Below are positions 17,212 to 26,192 of a DNA stretch of 64,000 nt, one piece after another. Each line of letters opens with the position of its first letter. Position 1 is the stretch's first letter. Both the position numbers and the translations under genes were made by a program. The stretch spans positions 30,137 to 94,136 of the forward strand of contig DLRK01000043.1 of the NCBI GenBank assembly GCA_002501065.1. Direction: 5' to 3'. This stretch comes from Akkermansiaceae bacterium UBA7890. Lineage in GTDB: Bacteria; Verrucomicrobiota; Verrucomicrobiia; Verrucomicrobiales; Akkermansiaceae. The notes below the pieces were generated by a model that saw only the letters and a program-made list of their open reading frames with translations, was not told the origin of the DNA and did not search any database.

Positions 17212-18144
17212 TCAATCCTTGCGCGTCAGTTCGACGAATACATCCTCCAGGGTGGCGTCATGTCGATGGAGATTGCGGAGGGGCCATCCCTCGTCCTGGG
17301 CCAGTCTGGCGAGGCGCTCGCGGGTGTCGGTTCCGGATTCCACCAGGACGGAGAACTCTGCCCAGTCGTCCCGACTGCGTTCGTAGTTCACTTTCTTGAC
17401 GTGGTCGAGGGCGGTCATCCTTTCCCGGGCCTTTTCCGGGTCGGTCCTTATCTCGATGGAAATTCGACCGGCCGCCCGCATGGTGGAAACCAGATTGGAT
17501 GGGGTGTCGGAAGCAAGGATCTTGCCGTCGTCGATGATCACGATTTTGTCACAGATCATTTCTACCTCGGTGAGGATATGGGTGGAGAGAAGGATTGTAT
17601 GAGACTTGCCGAGTTGTTTGATAAGATGACGAATGGAGCGGATCTGGTTCGGATCCAATCCATTGGTAGGTTCGTCCAGAATGAGGAGGGGGGGATCGTG
17701 GATGAGCGCGTCGGCCAGGCCCACGCGCTGGCGGAAGCCCTTGGAGAGAGTCTTGATCATCTTACGACGGACCTCCCGGAGTCCGCAGCGTTCAAGCACC
17801 TCATCCATGCGAGCGTGGAGGGCTTTGCCCTTAAGTCCCTTAATCTGACCGCGGAACCGCAGATATTCACGGACCCGCATGTCCCGGTAAAGGGGGACGG
17901 ATTCCGGGAGGTAGCCAATTTGGCGCCGAGCTTCCACGGAGTGGCGGCTCACGTCCAGGCTGTCGATGGCGGCGGATCCGCTGGTGGGCGGAAGAAAACC
18001 GGTGAGCATCCGGATGGTGGTGGTCTTGCCGGCTCCGTTTGGTCCGAGGAAGCCGACCACTTGACCCTGTTCCACTTCGAAGGTGGCCCCGGCCACCGCC
18101 AGATGGCGGCCAAAACGCTTGGTGAGGTTGTTAACCTTGATCAT
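17212..18144 (-). CDS. gldA: ABC transporter ATP-binding protein, GldA type
   Basis: A 310-residue cytoplasmic ATPase. Walker A is GPNGAGKTTT near residue 37, the signature loop is SKGFRQRVGLADAL, Walker B is LLILDEPTNGLD, and the H-loop is LLSTH. About 80 residues after the ATPase core form the regulatory C-terminal extension usual in this family (VSTMRAAGRISIEIR). It is first gene of the four-gene cluster and divergent from sucA across 136 nt. It should power the GldF-like permease. Confidence 0.9.
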   Translation of the reverse strand: MIKVNNLTKRFGRHLAVAGATFEVEQGQVVGFLGPNGAGKTTTIRMLTGFLPPTSGSAAIDSLDVSRHSVEARRQIGYLPESVPLYRDMRVREYLRFRGQIKGLKGKALHARMDEVLERCGLREVRRKMIKTLSKGFRQRVGLADALIHDPPLLILDEPTNGLDPNQIRSIRHLIKQLGKSHTILLSTHILTEVEMICDKIVIIDDGKILASDTPSNLVSTMRAAGRISIEIRTDPEKARERMTALDHVKKVNYERSRDDWAEFSVLVESGTDTRERLARLAQDEGWPLRNLHRHDATLEDVFVELTRKD

Positions 18145-18179
18145 TTTGCTCGGGGACGAGAACCGAACCGCATGGGCGA

Positions 18180-18208
18180 TTGACTCTCTCAGTAGGTGCT
18201 CTTAACTA
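18180..18208 (+). promoter_or_regulatory. Possible sucA promoter
   Basis: TTGACT (18180-18185), a 17-nt spacer and TAACTA (18203-18208) in the divergent gldA-sucA gap. The -10 match is weak. It would give a leader of about 65 nt to the ATG at 18281. Confidence 0.3.
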
Positions 18209-18280
18209 AAGCGGATTGCTACCGGCACCAAGGAAGAAAACCCCGCTCGTGCCTCCGCGATTGCAGCCTGTCTGTGCCAA

Positions 18281-21091
18281 ATGAATTCTTCCGTTTCCGC
18301 ACGCATGAGTGCTGATTTGCTTGAGGCGAATTATGAGCGCTGGCTTGAAGATCCCACCGGGCTTGAGCCCACCTGGTCGGCGTTTTTCGAGGGCTTCGCA
18401 CTGGGCGCCACCCAACTCAGGGAACTGGGAGAGGCGGAGGGCAACGGGTCTGGATCTCCCCCTGCAGAGGTATCCGCCCCCGGGGTTCCCGCCGTGGAAC
18501 TCACCGCCGAGCAACTGGCCTTCCGAGGCGGGGTGGTCAGTCTGGTGTATAATTATCGCACGCTTGGCCACACCCAGGCGCGCATTAACCCGCTTGATAA
18601 GTCCCCGCCTCGCAATCCCCGTCTGGAACTCCTGAAGTTCGGCCTTAATGATGGCGATTGCGAGCGTGAGGCCTCCACTCAGTTTTTCCGTAACGGTGAG
18701 AAGATGAAGTTGGACGAGATGGTGGAAGCACTCGATGAGACCTATTCCGGCTGGATAGGATTCGAATTCATGCATATTCACAACACCGAGGTGCGGAACT
18801 GGATTCGCGAGCGAATCGAGGAGCGGGTGATGCATGGCGAGGCGCCTCAGGAGTTGCAGGAGAAGACCCTGGGCTGGCTCCTGGAAGCCGAGCTTTTTGA
18901 GTCCTTCCTCGGCAAGAAATTCCTCGGAGAAAAGCGTTTTTCACTGGAGGGCGGAGAGGGTCTCATGGCTATCCTGAACCAGATTATCGAACTCTCGCCA
19001 GGAGCAGGAGTCAAGGAAGTGACGATGGGAATGGCGCACCGCGGGCGTCTCAATGTCCTTGCTCAGATTGTGCGCAAGTCGCTTCGGACCATTCTTTACG
19101 AGTTCACTCCCAATTATGTGCCCGATCTGGTGGCCGGCGATGGAGATGTGAAGTATCATCTCGGCTACGAAAGCGTGCGGAAGGTTGCCGACGGTGAAGT
19201 GCGGGTCAGCCTTGCGGCCAATCCCAGTCACCTCGAGGCGGTCAACGCGGTTGTGGAAGGAAAGGCCCGCGCGCGTCAGCGCATCCTCGGTGACGACGGG
19301 GTGACGACGGATCGCAAGCAGGTTCTGCCGCTCCTTATCCACGGCGACGCGGCTTTTGCCGGACAGGGTTCGGTGGCGGAGGTTCTCAACCTCTCCCAGT
19401 TGCCGGGGTACCGGACGGGAGGGACCATCCACGTGATCATCAATAATCAGATCGGGTTTACCACGATGCCGTCTGATGCCCGGTCTTCATCCTACGCCAC
19501 CGATGTGGCCAAGATGATTGAGGCGCCGATCCTGCATGTGAATGGCGAGCGCCCCATGGAATTGATCTGGGCGGCGGAATTTGCCTTCGCCTTCCGTCAG
19601 CGATTCGGGCGCGATGTGGTGATCGACATGTACTGCTATCGTCGCCAGGGCCATAATGAAACCGATCAGGCCGCCTTCACCCAGCCCCATATTTACCGGC
19701 AGATCTCCGACCGCGAGCCGATTGGCCAGCTCTACGGAGCCCAACTGGTGAAGAGTGGGGTGATGAGTCATGATGAGGTCCAGGCGAAGCATGATGAGAT
19801 CTGGAACCGTTTCGAGGCCGAGTATGCCGAGATGAAGCGTCTGGAGGAGGAAGGCAATCGGAGTATTTTCAGTGGGTCGACCGCCGAGACTCAGGAGGTT
19901 TTCAATCATGACCCGGTTTTCACCGGCATATCCAGAGAACTGCTACAGCATGTGGGAAAGGTGCTCACCACGGTGCCACAGGGCTTCAAGCTGCACCCGA
20001 CCCTGGCCAAGCGCTTCATGCCGCGGCGGGTGGAGACTCTCAAGAATGGAGGGCCCTTTGACTGGGCCTTCTCGGAATCACTGGCCTGGGGAGCGCTCCT
20101 GAAGGAAGGCTACCCCGTGCGACTCTCCGGGCAGGATTGCCGCCGCGGAACCTTCAGCCAACGCCACGCCGTGTTCTACGACTACGAGAATCGGCAGCGT
20201 CATATTCCGCTCCACCACATCGATCCGGAGCAGGCCAAGTTCTGTGTCTACAACAGCCTGCTTTCCGAGGCTGCGGTACTTGGGTTCGACTACGGGTATT
20301 CGCTGGGTTGTCCCCAGATGCTCATCATGTGGGAAGCCCAGTTTGGAGACTTTGTCAACGGGGCGCAGGTGATCATCGACCAGTTCATCTCCTCCGCGGA
20401 ATCCAAGTGGCAGACACCCAGCAGCGTGGTGATGCTCCTGCCGCATGGCTACGAGGGAATGGGACCGGAGCACAGCAGTGCGCGTCTGGAACGATTCCTG
20501 CAGCTTTGTGCGGAGAAGAACATGACGGTGGCCAACCCGACTACCCCCGCTCAGTATTTCCACGTCCTGCGACGCCAGAAGCATCGCGGGTTTCTCAAGC
20601 CGCTGGTGCTGATGACCCCGAAGAGTCTTCTCACCCGGCCCGAGGCAGTCTCCCAGGAGGAAGAGTTTCTCGAAGGGGAATCCTTCCGGGAGGTGCTGCC
20701 AGATTACCAGGTCAATGAATCGATGTTCGATGACATCGAGCGTGTCATTTTCTGCTCGGGAAAAATTTACTACGATCTGCTGCAATACCGCAAAGAGCAG
20801 GAGATTGGCAACGCCGCTATCATTCGTATCGAGCAACTCTATCCGTTTCACCGCGAAATGATTGAAGAGACGATCGGGGTCTTCGAGAAGGCCGCCAAAT
20901 ACGTCTGGTGTCAGGAGGAGCCTCTCAACATGGGGGCCTGGTCCTATGTCTGGCCGCGCCTCGAAAAGTGCGTGGGATCACAGCACGTGCGCTATGCGGG
21001 TCGCAACCGCGCCTCGAGTCCGGCGGCAGGTTCCAAGGCCATGCACCTGCGGGAACAGAAGAAGCTCGTGGAGAAGGCCTTCTCCGTCTAA
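18281..21091 (+). CDS. sucA: 2-oxoglutarate dehydrogenase E1 component
   Basis: Thiamine-diphosphate-dependent decarboxylase of the TCA-cycle 2-oxoglutarate dehydrogenase complex; 936 residues, the normal family length. Diagnostic stretches are MGMAHRGRLNVLAQI, HGDAAFAGQGSVAE, VIINNQIGFTT (ThDP/Mg region) and YRRQGHNETDQAAFTQP. The N-terminal segment LLEANYERWLEDP is the family's usual E2-interacting start. The in-frame ATG at 18305 (reading MSADLLEANYERW) is a credible alternative start; neither has a Shine-Dalgarno sequence. sucB follows 32 nt downstream; no lipoamide dehydrogenase gene is in the window. Confidence 0.95.
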   Translation: MNSSVSARMSADLLEANYERWLEDPTGLEPTWSAFFEGFALGATQLRELGEAEGNGSGSPPAEVSAPGVPAVELTAEQLAFRGGVVSLVYNYRTLGHTQARINPLDKSPPRNPRLELLKFGLNDGDCEREASTQFFRNGEKMKLDEMVEALDETYSGWIGFEFMHIHNTEVRNWIRERIEERVMHGEAPQELQEKTLGWLLEAELFESFLGKKFLGEKRFSLEGGEGLMAILNQIIELSPGAGVKEVTMGMAHRGRLNVLAQIVRKSLRTILYEFTPNYVPDLVAGDGDVKYHLGYESVRKVADGEVRVSLAANPSHLEAVNAVVEGKARARQRILGDDGVTTDRKQVLPLLIHGDAAFAGQGSVAEVLNLSQLPGYRTGGTIHVIINNQIGFTTMPSDARSSSYATDVAKMIEAPILHVNGERPMELIWAAEFAFAFRQRFGRDVVIDMYCYRRQGHNETDQAAFTQPHIYRQISDREPIGQLYGAQLVKSGVMSHDEVQAKHDEIWNRFEAEYAEMKRLEEEGNRSIFSGSTAETQEVFNHDPVFTGISRELLQHVGKVLTTVPQGFKLHPTLAKRFMPRRVETLKNGGPFDWAFSESLAWGALLKEGYPVRLSGQDCRRGTFSQRHAVFYDYENRQRHIPLHHIDPEQAKFCVYNSLLSEAAVLGFDYGYSLGCPQMLIMWEAQFGDFVNGAQVIIDQFISSAESKWQTPSSVVMLLPHGYEGMGPEHSSARLERFLQLCAEKNMTVANPTTPAQYFHVLRRQKHRGFLKPLVLMTPKSLLTRPEAVSQEEEFLEGESFREVLPDYQVNESMFDDIERVIFCSGKIYYDLLQYRKEQEIGNAAIIRIEQLYPFHREMIEETIGVFEKAAKYVWCQEEPLNMGAWSYVWPRLEKCVGSQHVRYAGRNRASSPAAGSKAMHLREQKKLVEKAFSV

Positions 21092-21123
21092 GAAACACCT
21101 CACCGCTACCGATCACTCCACCC

Positions 21124-22698
21124 ATGGCGCATGAAGTCAAGATTCCCGCCGCCGGCGAGTCCATCAACTCGGCAACTATCGGGCAATGGCACAAGGCCGA
21201 GGGTGAGACGATCGGCAAGGGGGACCTGCTGGCCACCATTGAGACCGACAAGGTGTCCACCGAGCTGGAATCGGAGGTCGCAGGGACCATCAGAATTGTG
21301 GTGCCGGAAGGCGAGGAGGTCGCGATCGGAACGGTCATTGCAGAGATTGTGGAAGGAGCGGAGATGAGCTCCGCAGACCCTCCAGTTGCCCCGGAATCGG
21401 CAGGAGAAGAGGAACCTGAGCCGGAACGACAACTCGAAGCCGCCGCCGGGTCGACCGTGGCCGGGGATGCGGAGGTGCCCTTCGGATTCACGACCCTCGA
21501 TGACGAGCCTGAGATCATTGCCATAAAAGTCCCTGCCGCGGGCGAATCGATCGCCTCGGCTACCATTGCGCAGTGGCACAAGCGTGATGGGGAAGGAGTC
21601 AGGGAGGGGGAGACTCTGGTTACTCTCGAAACCGACAAGGTCTCTGCGGAGCTTGATGCGGAAGCCGACGGCGTGCTCGACATCCTCTCGCCGGAAGGGA
21701 TGGAGGTGTCCATCGGAGCCGTTATCGGAACCCTGACGGTTGGCGCTGTGCCTGCGACGGAGGTTGCGGCTTCCGCTCCCGAGGCCCAGGAAGCGGAGTT
21801 GGCGAGCCCGCCGGATACTGTTTCTCCCGCGCCGGTGGAAGCGTCCTTGCCCGTGGCAGCTTCAGATCCCGCCTCTTCTGCGGCTGCGGACCTGCGGTCT
21901 ACTTCGTTGGTTGGGGAGGAGGCGTCCTCCCGGCTCAAGCCGGATTTCAACGTGGCCCCTGAGTCTCCCGGGCGGGAAGAGTTTGAACCGTTCTCGGATG
22001 GACGCGTCACCCGCCGTCGACTCAGCTCCCTGCGACGGAAAATCGCCACTCAGCTTGTCAATGCCCAGCAGACGGCGGCCATTCTGACGACCTTCAACGA
22101 GGTCGACATGTCTGCGGTGATCGAGTTGCGCAAGACCGTGCAGGAGAGTTTCATGGAGAAGTATGGAACAAAGCTGGGGTTCATGTCCCTTTTTGTGAAG
22201 GCGGTGGTGCAGGCCCTGCAGGAGGTGCCCTCTCTCAATGGGCGCATTGAGGGGGACGAGATCATCGAGAACCACTTCTACGACATCGGGATTGCGGTGG
22301 GGACCGAGAAGGGCCTGGTGGTGCCGGTGGTGCGCGATGCTGACAAGAAGGGTTGCCCGGAGATCGAAAAGGACATCCTCGGCTATTCCGAGCGAGCCCG
22401 GGAGGGAAAGATCCAGCTGGAAGATCTGCAGGGAGGGGTTTTCACCATCTCCAATGGAGGGATTTATGGATCCCTCCTCAGTACGCCTATTCTCAATCCG
22501 CCCCAGAGTGGCATCCTGGGCATGCACACCATCCAGGAACGTCCCGTGGCGATCGACGGGAAGGTCGAGGTGCGGCCCATGATGTACCTCGCCCTCAGCT
22601 ACGATCATCGCCTGGTGGACGGAAAGGAGGCCGTGACGTTTCTGATCAGGATCAAGGATTGTCTGGAGAGTCCCGCCAGCTTGCTGCTGGAGCTGTAG
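21124..22698 (+). CDS. sucB: 2-oxoglutarate dehydrogenase E2, dihydrolipoyl succinyltransferase, with two lipoyl domains
   Basis: A 524-residue E2 of the same complex as sucA. Two tandem lipoyl domains lie at about 3-78 and 131-207, each with the lipoyl lysine in TDKVS (Lys43 and Lys172). They are joined by acidic Ala/Pro/Glu linkers. The catalytic acetyltransferase-type domain is at about 293-524, with active-site His495 and Asp499 in DHRLVDG. The segment between (208-292) does not show the usual peripheral subunit-binding domain. The frame is open back to 20908, overlapping sucA, but ATG 21124 places the first lipoyl domain at residue 3 and is clearly the start. Confidence 0.93.
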   Translation: MAHEVKIPAAGESINSATIGQWHKAEGETIGKGDLLATIETDKVSTELESEVAGTIRIVVPEGEEVAIGTVIAEIVEGAEMSSADPPVAPESAGEEEPEPERQLEAAAGSTVAGDAEVPFGFTTLDDEPEIIAIKVPAAGESIASATIAQWHKRDGEGVREGETLVTLETDKVSAELDAEADGVLDILSPEGMEVSIGAVIGTLTVGAVPATEVAASAPEAQEAELASPPDTVSPAPVEASLPVAASDPASSAAADLRSTSLVGEEASSRLKPDFNVAPESPGREEFEPFSDGRVTRRRLSSLRRKIATQLVNAQQTAAILTTFNEVDMSAVIELRKTVQESFMEKYGTKLGFMSLFVKAVVQALQEVPSLNGRIEGDEIIENHFYDIGIAVGTEKGLVVPVVRDADKKGCPEIEKDILGYSERAREGKIQLEDLQGGVFTISNGGIYGSLLSTPILNPPQSGILGMHTIQERPVAIDGKVEVRPMMYLALSYDHRLVDGKEAVTFLIRIKDCLESPASLLLEL

Positions 22699-22760
22699 GA
22701 GGGCACCGGCCTGGCCGATGTGATCCGTGTTTGCCAATGCGTGAGAGATGAGAGACCGAG

Positions 22761-23726
22761 ATGAGGGATGACATTTTCCGATTTCTGAAAGGATTCGCAA
22801 TGGGGGCTGCCAATGTGATTCCCGGGGTGTCCGGCGGGACAATCGCCTTCATCACCGGGATTTTCGAGCGACTCATTGAAGCAATCAAGAAGTTCGACGG
22901 CACCACTGCCCGTCTCCTGTTCAGGTTCAGGGTCGGGGAGGCCTGGAAGCGTGTGGATGGGCGCTTTCTGGGAGCCCTGGGGGTTGGAGTGGCGGTGAGC
23001 ATTGTCACCATGGCGCGGATCCTGGAGTGGGGATTCGAGCACCATCCTGTCATGGTGTGGGCCTTTTTCTTCGGACTCATCGCTGCTTCCCTTCCTGCGG
23101 TGGGCAAGCTGGTCAGGCGCTGGGGTGCCGGTCCGGCCATCGCCCTCCTGGTGGGAACGGGAATTGCACTTTCCATGGCCTTCATGACCCCGGTTTCAGG
23201 GAGCAGTAACGTTTTCTATCTTCTGCTCTGCGGCGTGGTGGCGATGAGCAGCATGATCATCCCCGGGTTGAGTGGATCGTTCGTCCTGCTCCTGATGGGG
23301 ACCTACAAGCTCATCATGATCGACGCGGTCAATGACCTCACCAGTGGCGAGATCGGGGCCGGTCTCAGGATCCTTGTGCCCTTTGGGATAGGGGCGTTAG
23401 CGGGTTTGGTGGTGCTGGCGAGGGCACTGAGCTGGCTGTTCCACACCTGGCACGATATTGTGGTGGCGCTCATCACCGGGTTCGTGGCGGGGTCGCTCGC
23501 CATCATCTGGCCCTGGAAGGATCCCGTCCCGGAGGAGTTTGTTCGCGACGGGGAGGTGAAGGAGAAGATTATCGGATTTGAAAACTGGCACCTGCCGGAC
23601 TTGGGAGCGGGAACCACCTGGGCGGCGATCGGGTTGATGTTGGCGGGTGGACTCCTGATCGTTGTCCTGGAAGTATTTGTGAGGCGTCCGGATGGGGGGA
23701 AGGGGATCCCACCGGTGGAGGAGTGA
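22761..23726 (+). CDS. DUF368 membrane protein, candidate undecaprenyl-phosphate translocase (PopT-like)
   Basis: A 321-residue polytopic membrane protein. The opening KGFAMGAANVIPGVSGGT, repeated in variant form near the middle as SSMIIPGLSGSFVLLLMG, is the internal duplication of DUF368. Members of this family have been implicated in recycling polyprenyl phosphate carrier lipid across the inner membrane. There are about eight or nine helices. It starts 62 nt after sucB, so it may be read through from that operon, though the functions are unrelated. A 7-bp stem lies 50 nt downstream of its stop. Confidence 0.85.
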   Translation: MRDDIFRFLKGFAMGAANVIPGVSGGTIAFITGIFERLIEAIKKFDGTTARLLFRFRVGEAWKRVDGRFLGALGVGVAVSIVTMARILEWGFEHHPVMVWAFFFGLIAASLPAVGKLVRRWGAGPAIALLVGTGIALSMAFMTPVSGSSNVFYLLLCGVVAMSSMIIPGLSGSFVLLLMGTYKLIMIDAVNDLTSGEIGAGLRILVPFGIGALAGLVVLARALSWLFHTWHDIVVALITGFVAGSLAIIWPWKDPVPEEFVRDGEVKEKIIGFENWHLPDLGAGTTWAAIGLMLAGGLLIVVLEVFVRRPDGGKGIPPVEE

Positions 23727-23774
23727 CCGCTTCCATGTCTGATCAGGCTCCGGATTCCGCCGGCAGGGATGATC

Positions 23775-23798
23775 CACCGGGCGAAGGTTGACCCGGTG
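23775..23798. terminator. Hairpin between the DUF368 and gbsR genes
   Basis: Perfect 7-bp stem CACCGGG (23775-23781) with CCCGGTG (23792-23798) and a 10-nt loop. There is no T-run after it, so if it terminates the upstream transcript it is not a canonical intrinsic terminator. Confidence 0.25.
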
Positions 23799-23889
23799 TG
23801 GTTGCGGCAAGCCCATTGGTGAGGTTAGCGGATGTTGGATTAAGGCAGGGTTGCCAGGTGGGATGGTGGAAAATTTGCTCCCATTGCCC

Positions 23890-23917
23890 TTGACCTGATC
23901 TGAAGTTTCGATAATTT
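23890..23917 (+). promoter_or_regulatory. Predicted leaderless promoter of the gbsR-like gene
   Basis: TTGACC (23890-23895), a 16-nt spacer and TAATTT (23912-23917). The ATG at 23927 begins 9 nt past the -10, and no Shine-Dalgarno sequence precedes it, so the predicted start of transcription is within about 3 nt of the start codon. Confidence 0.45.
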
Positions 23918-23926
23918 CTGAAATAG

Positions 23927-24448
23927 ATGAAAGTGGAGGGTGCCAATCTCAAGGAGACGCGGGAACGTTTTGTCGAGCAGTGGGGGGTGATGGGCACGAA
24001 GTGGGGTATTAATCGGACGATGGCGCAGATCCATGCTCTCCTGATGACTAATCCGGAGCCTATGAGCACGGATGAGGTGATGACGGAATTGGCCATCAGC
24101 CGGGGAAACGCCCACACCAATCTCAAGGAACTGGTGAGCTGGGGCTTGATCCGTATTGTGACTCGAAAGGGTGACCGCAAGGAATACTTTGAGGCGGAAT
24201 TGGATGTCTGGGAGATCTTCCGGAGGATCGTGCAGGAGCGGAAACGGCGGGAAATTGATCCTGCCCTCGACCTGCTTCAGAACTGCCTTGCCGAGAGCAA
24301 GGGGATCAAAAGCGCGGGAGGGCGCGCTTTTCATGATCAGATGCAGTCACTTGAGGAGTTCGTGAGCTTTGCCTCGAAAATGTCGGACAGGGTTGCCAGC
24401 ATGCCCCACGGGAAGGCGATGCAACTCGCGATGAAACTCTTCGGGTGA
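23927..24448 (+). CDS. GbsR/MarR family transcriptional regulator
   Basis: A 173-residue winged-helix regulator. The N-terminal FVEQWGVMGTKWGINRTMAQI is the typical GbsR opening, followed by the recognition region STDEVMTELAISRGNAHTNL and the wing VTRKGDRKEYFEAE. The C-terminal half is helical and probably dimerising. In other bacteria GbsR relatives control glycine-betaine or osmotic genes. No osmoprotectant gene is adjacent here, and the next gene (AI-2E/PerM family) is 280 nt away, so the target is unknown. Confidence 0.88.
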   Translation: MKVEGANLKETRERFVEQWGVMGTKWGINRTMAQIHALLMTNPEPMSTDEVMTELAISRGNAHTNLKELVSWGLIRIVTRKGDRKEYFEAELDVWEIFRRIVQERKRREIDPALDLLQNCLAESKGIKSAGGRAFHDQMQSLEEFVSFASKMSDRVASMPHGKAMQLAMKLFG

Positions 24449-24728
24449 ACAAGAATTTCCTGTAGCCCGCCGGATGCGGAAGGCGGGTAATTCCCCCTTC
24501 CGAAATGAGTCCAAACTGGCCGAAGAGTCGGCGAATCATTCCGGGGAGATTCAATTCGTATGGGATTCATCTGGCGTCGGGCGCCCTGGTTGATGCCTGG
24601 CTGAGTTCCCGGGGGACCTTGGGGGGCTGAAAAAGTTTGGTTTGGCAAAATGAATTCTTTGTGGAGGGGGCGAACCTGGATTAAGGTAGCTCCGGAGGGC
24701 TGGGTAGCAGCCTCCGTAGACAGGTTAC
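24449..24728. other. Intergenic region with two hairpins
   Basis: 280 nt between the GbsR-like and AI-2E transporter genes. It holds a 6-bp stem CCCGCC (24466-24471) / GGCGGG (24482-24487) soon after the regulator stop. A second hairpin at 24693-24716 (CGGAGG-CTG against CAG-CCTCCG, one bulged G, 5-nt loop) lies 12 nt before the GTG start. Neither is followed by a T-run. The second may structure the transporter leader. No convincing gene or promoter was seen. Confidence 0.3.
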
Positions 24729-25916
24729 GTGACTGGACGACGAAAATTAGACGCGGGGATTCGCACTTTGCTTGTCCTGGCCAGCGTGGTGATCGTGATC
24801 GCCGGGTTGAAGGCGGCAGGCAGCTTCTTTGCGCCTCTCCTTCTGGCGTTGTTTATCGCAACAGTCAGTTTTCCCATCACAGCCTGGCTCAGGAAACATA
24901 AGGTTCCGCGCGTCCTTGCGGTGATTGCCACCGTGCTGGTAGATTTCGCCTTTCTCGCCGGTGTAGTCCTGATCGGGGTCGCCCTCATCGGGGAATTGCA
25001 GGAAAAGTGGGAAAGCAAGTACCAGGTGCAGAGCACCCAGAAACTCAAGCAGGCGGAGGATTGGGCGGTCGATACCATTGTCAAGTGGTCTGACATCTCT
25101 GAGGAGGAGGCCAGAAAGAACGTGCGTACTTACGTAACCGAGGATCTCACGCAGCAGCTCAGCAACATCAAGGTGGAGGATATCGTCGACCTCGGCACCA
25201 ACGTGGTTGGTCGAGTCACGGCCTTTCTTGGAGCAGCCTTCATTGTGGTTCTTTTCACCGTCTTCATGCTGACGGAGGCTCGAATGTTCGGGAGACGCCT
25301 CAGCCTCATCGCGGAGGCCCGCGGACCTAATTTTGAGCGCATGCTCTTTGCCGGGAAGGACATCCAGCGTTTTCTGGGCATTAAGACTATTGTGAGCCTG
25401 ACGACTGGATTTCTTGCTGGTTTCCTCTGTTGGGCTGCGGGACTGGATTTCTTCATTCTGTGGGGGATTCTCGCCTGGGGCCTCAACTACATTCCCGTCA
25501 TGGGTTCGATCGTGGCAGGTATTCCTCCCACCATCCTTGCCCTGGTCCTCACGGGATGGCCCAGCGCGGTGGCGGTGGGTGTGGGTTACATCGCAATCAA
25601 CGCCTTCCTTGGAAATTTTGTGGAACCCATGATGATGGGGCGCCGCTTCGGGCTTTCGACCCTGGTTGTCATTGTGTCCGTGATGTTCTGGGGTTGGGTC
25701 TGGGGGCCGGTTGGGATGTTTCTGGCGGTGCCCATCATGATGATGTTGAAGGTCTTCCTCGAGAATAGCTATGAGTTCCGATGGATCGCAGTGGCCATCA
25801 GCAAGGAAAAACGGGAATCAGGCGATGACGAGCAGGAGTTGAAGGAGGCGGTGGAAGCGGCGGATGGCGCCAACCTGCCGGAAGGAGCGGCTCCGGAAGG
25901 CGGAGCCTCCCGGTAG
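24729..25916 (+). CDS. AI-2E family transporter (PerM/YdiK-like)
   Basis: A 395-residue inner-membrane protein with about seven or eight helices and the family layout: two N-terminal helices (LLVLASVVIVIAGLKAAGSF), a soluble helical insert with charged residues (about 90-150), then the conserved pore region LAWGLNYIPVMGSIVAGIPP and LGNFVEPMMMGRRFGLST. The family includes exporters of small molecules and Na+/H+ antiporters; the substrate here is unknown. The start is GTG. The C-terminal 35 residues are acidic and Ala/Glu-rich. Confidence 0.88.
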   Translation: MTGRRKLDAGIRTLLVLASVVIVIAGLKAAGSFFAPLLLALFIATVSFPITAWLRKHKVPRVLAVIATVLVDFAFLAGVVLIGVALIGELQEKWESKYQVQSTQKLKQAEDWAVDTIVKWSDISEEEARKNVRTYVTEDLTQQLSNIKVEDIVDLGTNVVGRVTAFLGAAFIVVLFTVFMLTEARMFGRRLSLIAEARGPNFERMLFAGKDIQRFLGIKTIVSLTTGFLAGFLCWAAGLDFFILWGILAWGLNYIPVMGSIVAGIPPTILALVLTGWPSAVAVGVGYIAINAFLGNFVEPMMMGRRFGLSTLVVIVSVMFWGWVWGPVGMFLAVPIMMMLKVFLENSYEFRWIAVAISKEKRESGDDEQELKEAVEAADGANLPEGAAPEGGASR

Positions 25917-25990
25917 GAACGGAGTTCAATCCGGGGCACATCCGGGTGGGCATGTTAACCGCCCGGGCTCTTTGTGGTAGGCGAGTCTGG

Positions 25991-26068
25991 ATGATCTGGT
26001 TTCTGGGATTTGTCGTCCTTTTTCTCACCGTAGTCGAAGGAGTAATGGTGCGCAGGTTGGGGAACTGA
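25991..26068 (+). CDS. Possible 25-aa membrane peptide
   Basis: ATG at 25991 opens a 25-codon frame with a run of about 15 hydrophobic residues (IWFLGFVVLFLTVV) followed by EGVMVRRLGN and a TGA stop: a hydrophobic helix with a positively charged tail. It sits in the 276-nt gap between the AI-2E and MFS-like genes, with only a weak GGTAGG upstream. It may be chance; coding evidence is limited to composition. Confidence 0.2.
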   Translation: MIWFLGFVVLFLTVVEGVMVRRLGN

Positions 26069-26192
26069 CCGATGAGTGCGCCAGGATCCTTGGATTGGAG
26101 GCACGCCCCGAAGGGGCGGCTGCGCTGCTCACGACGGTTCTCTTCCTTTGGTTGCTCGCCACGGGCCTCCAGGACAGTTAGAACCCTTCCGG

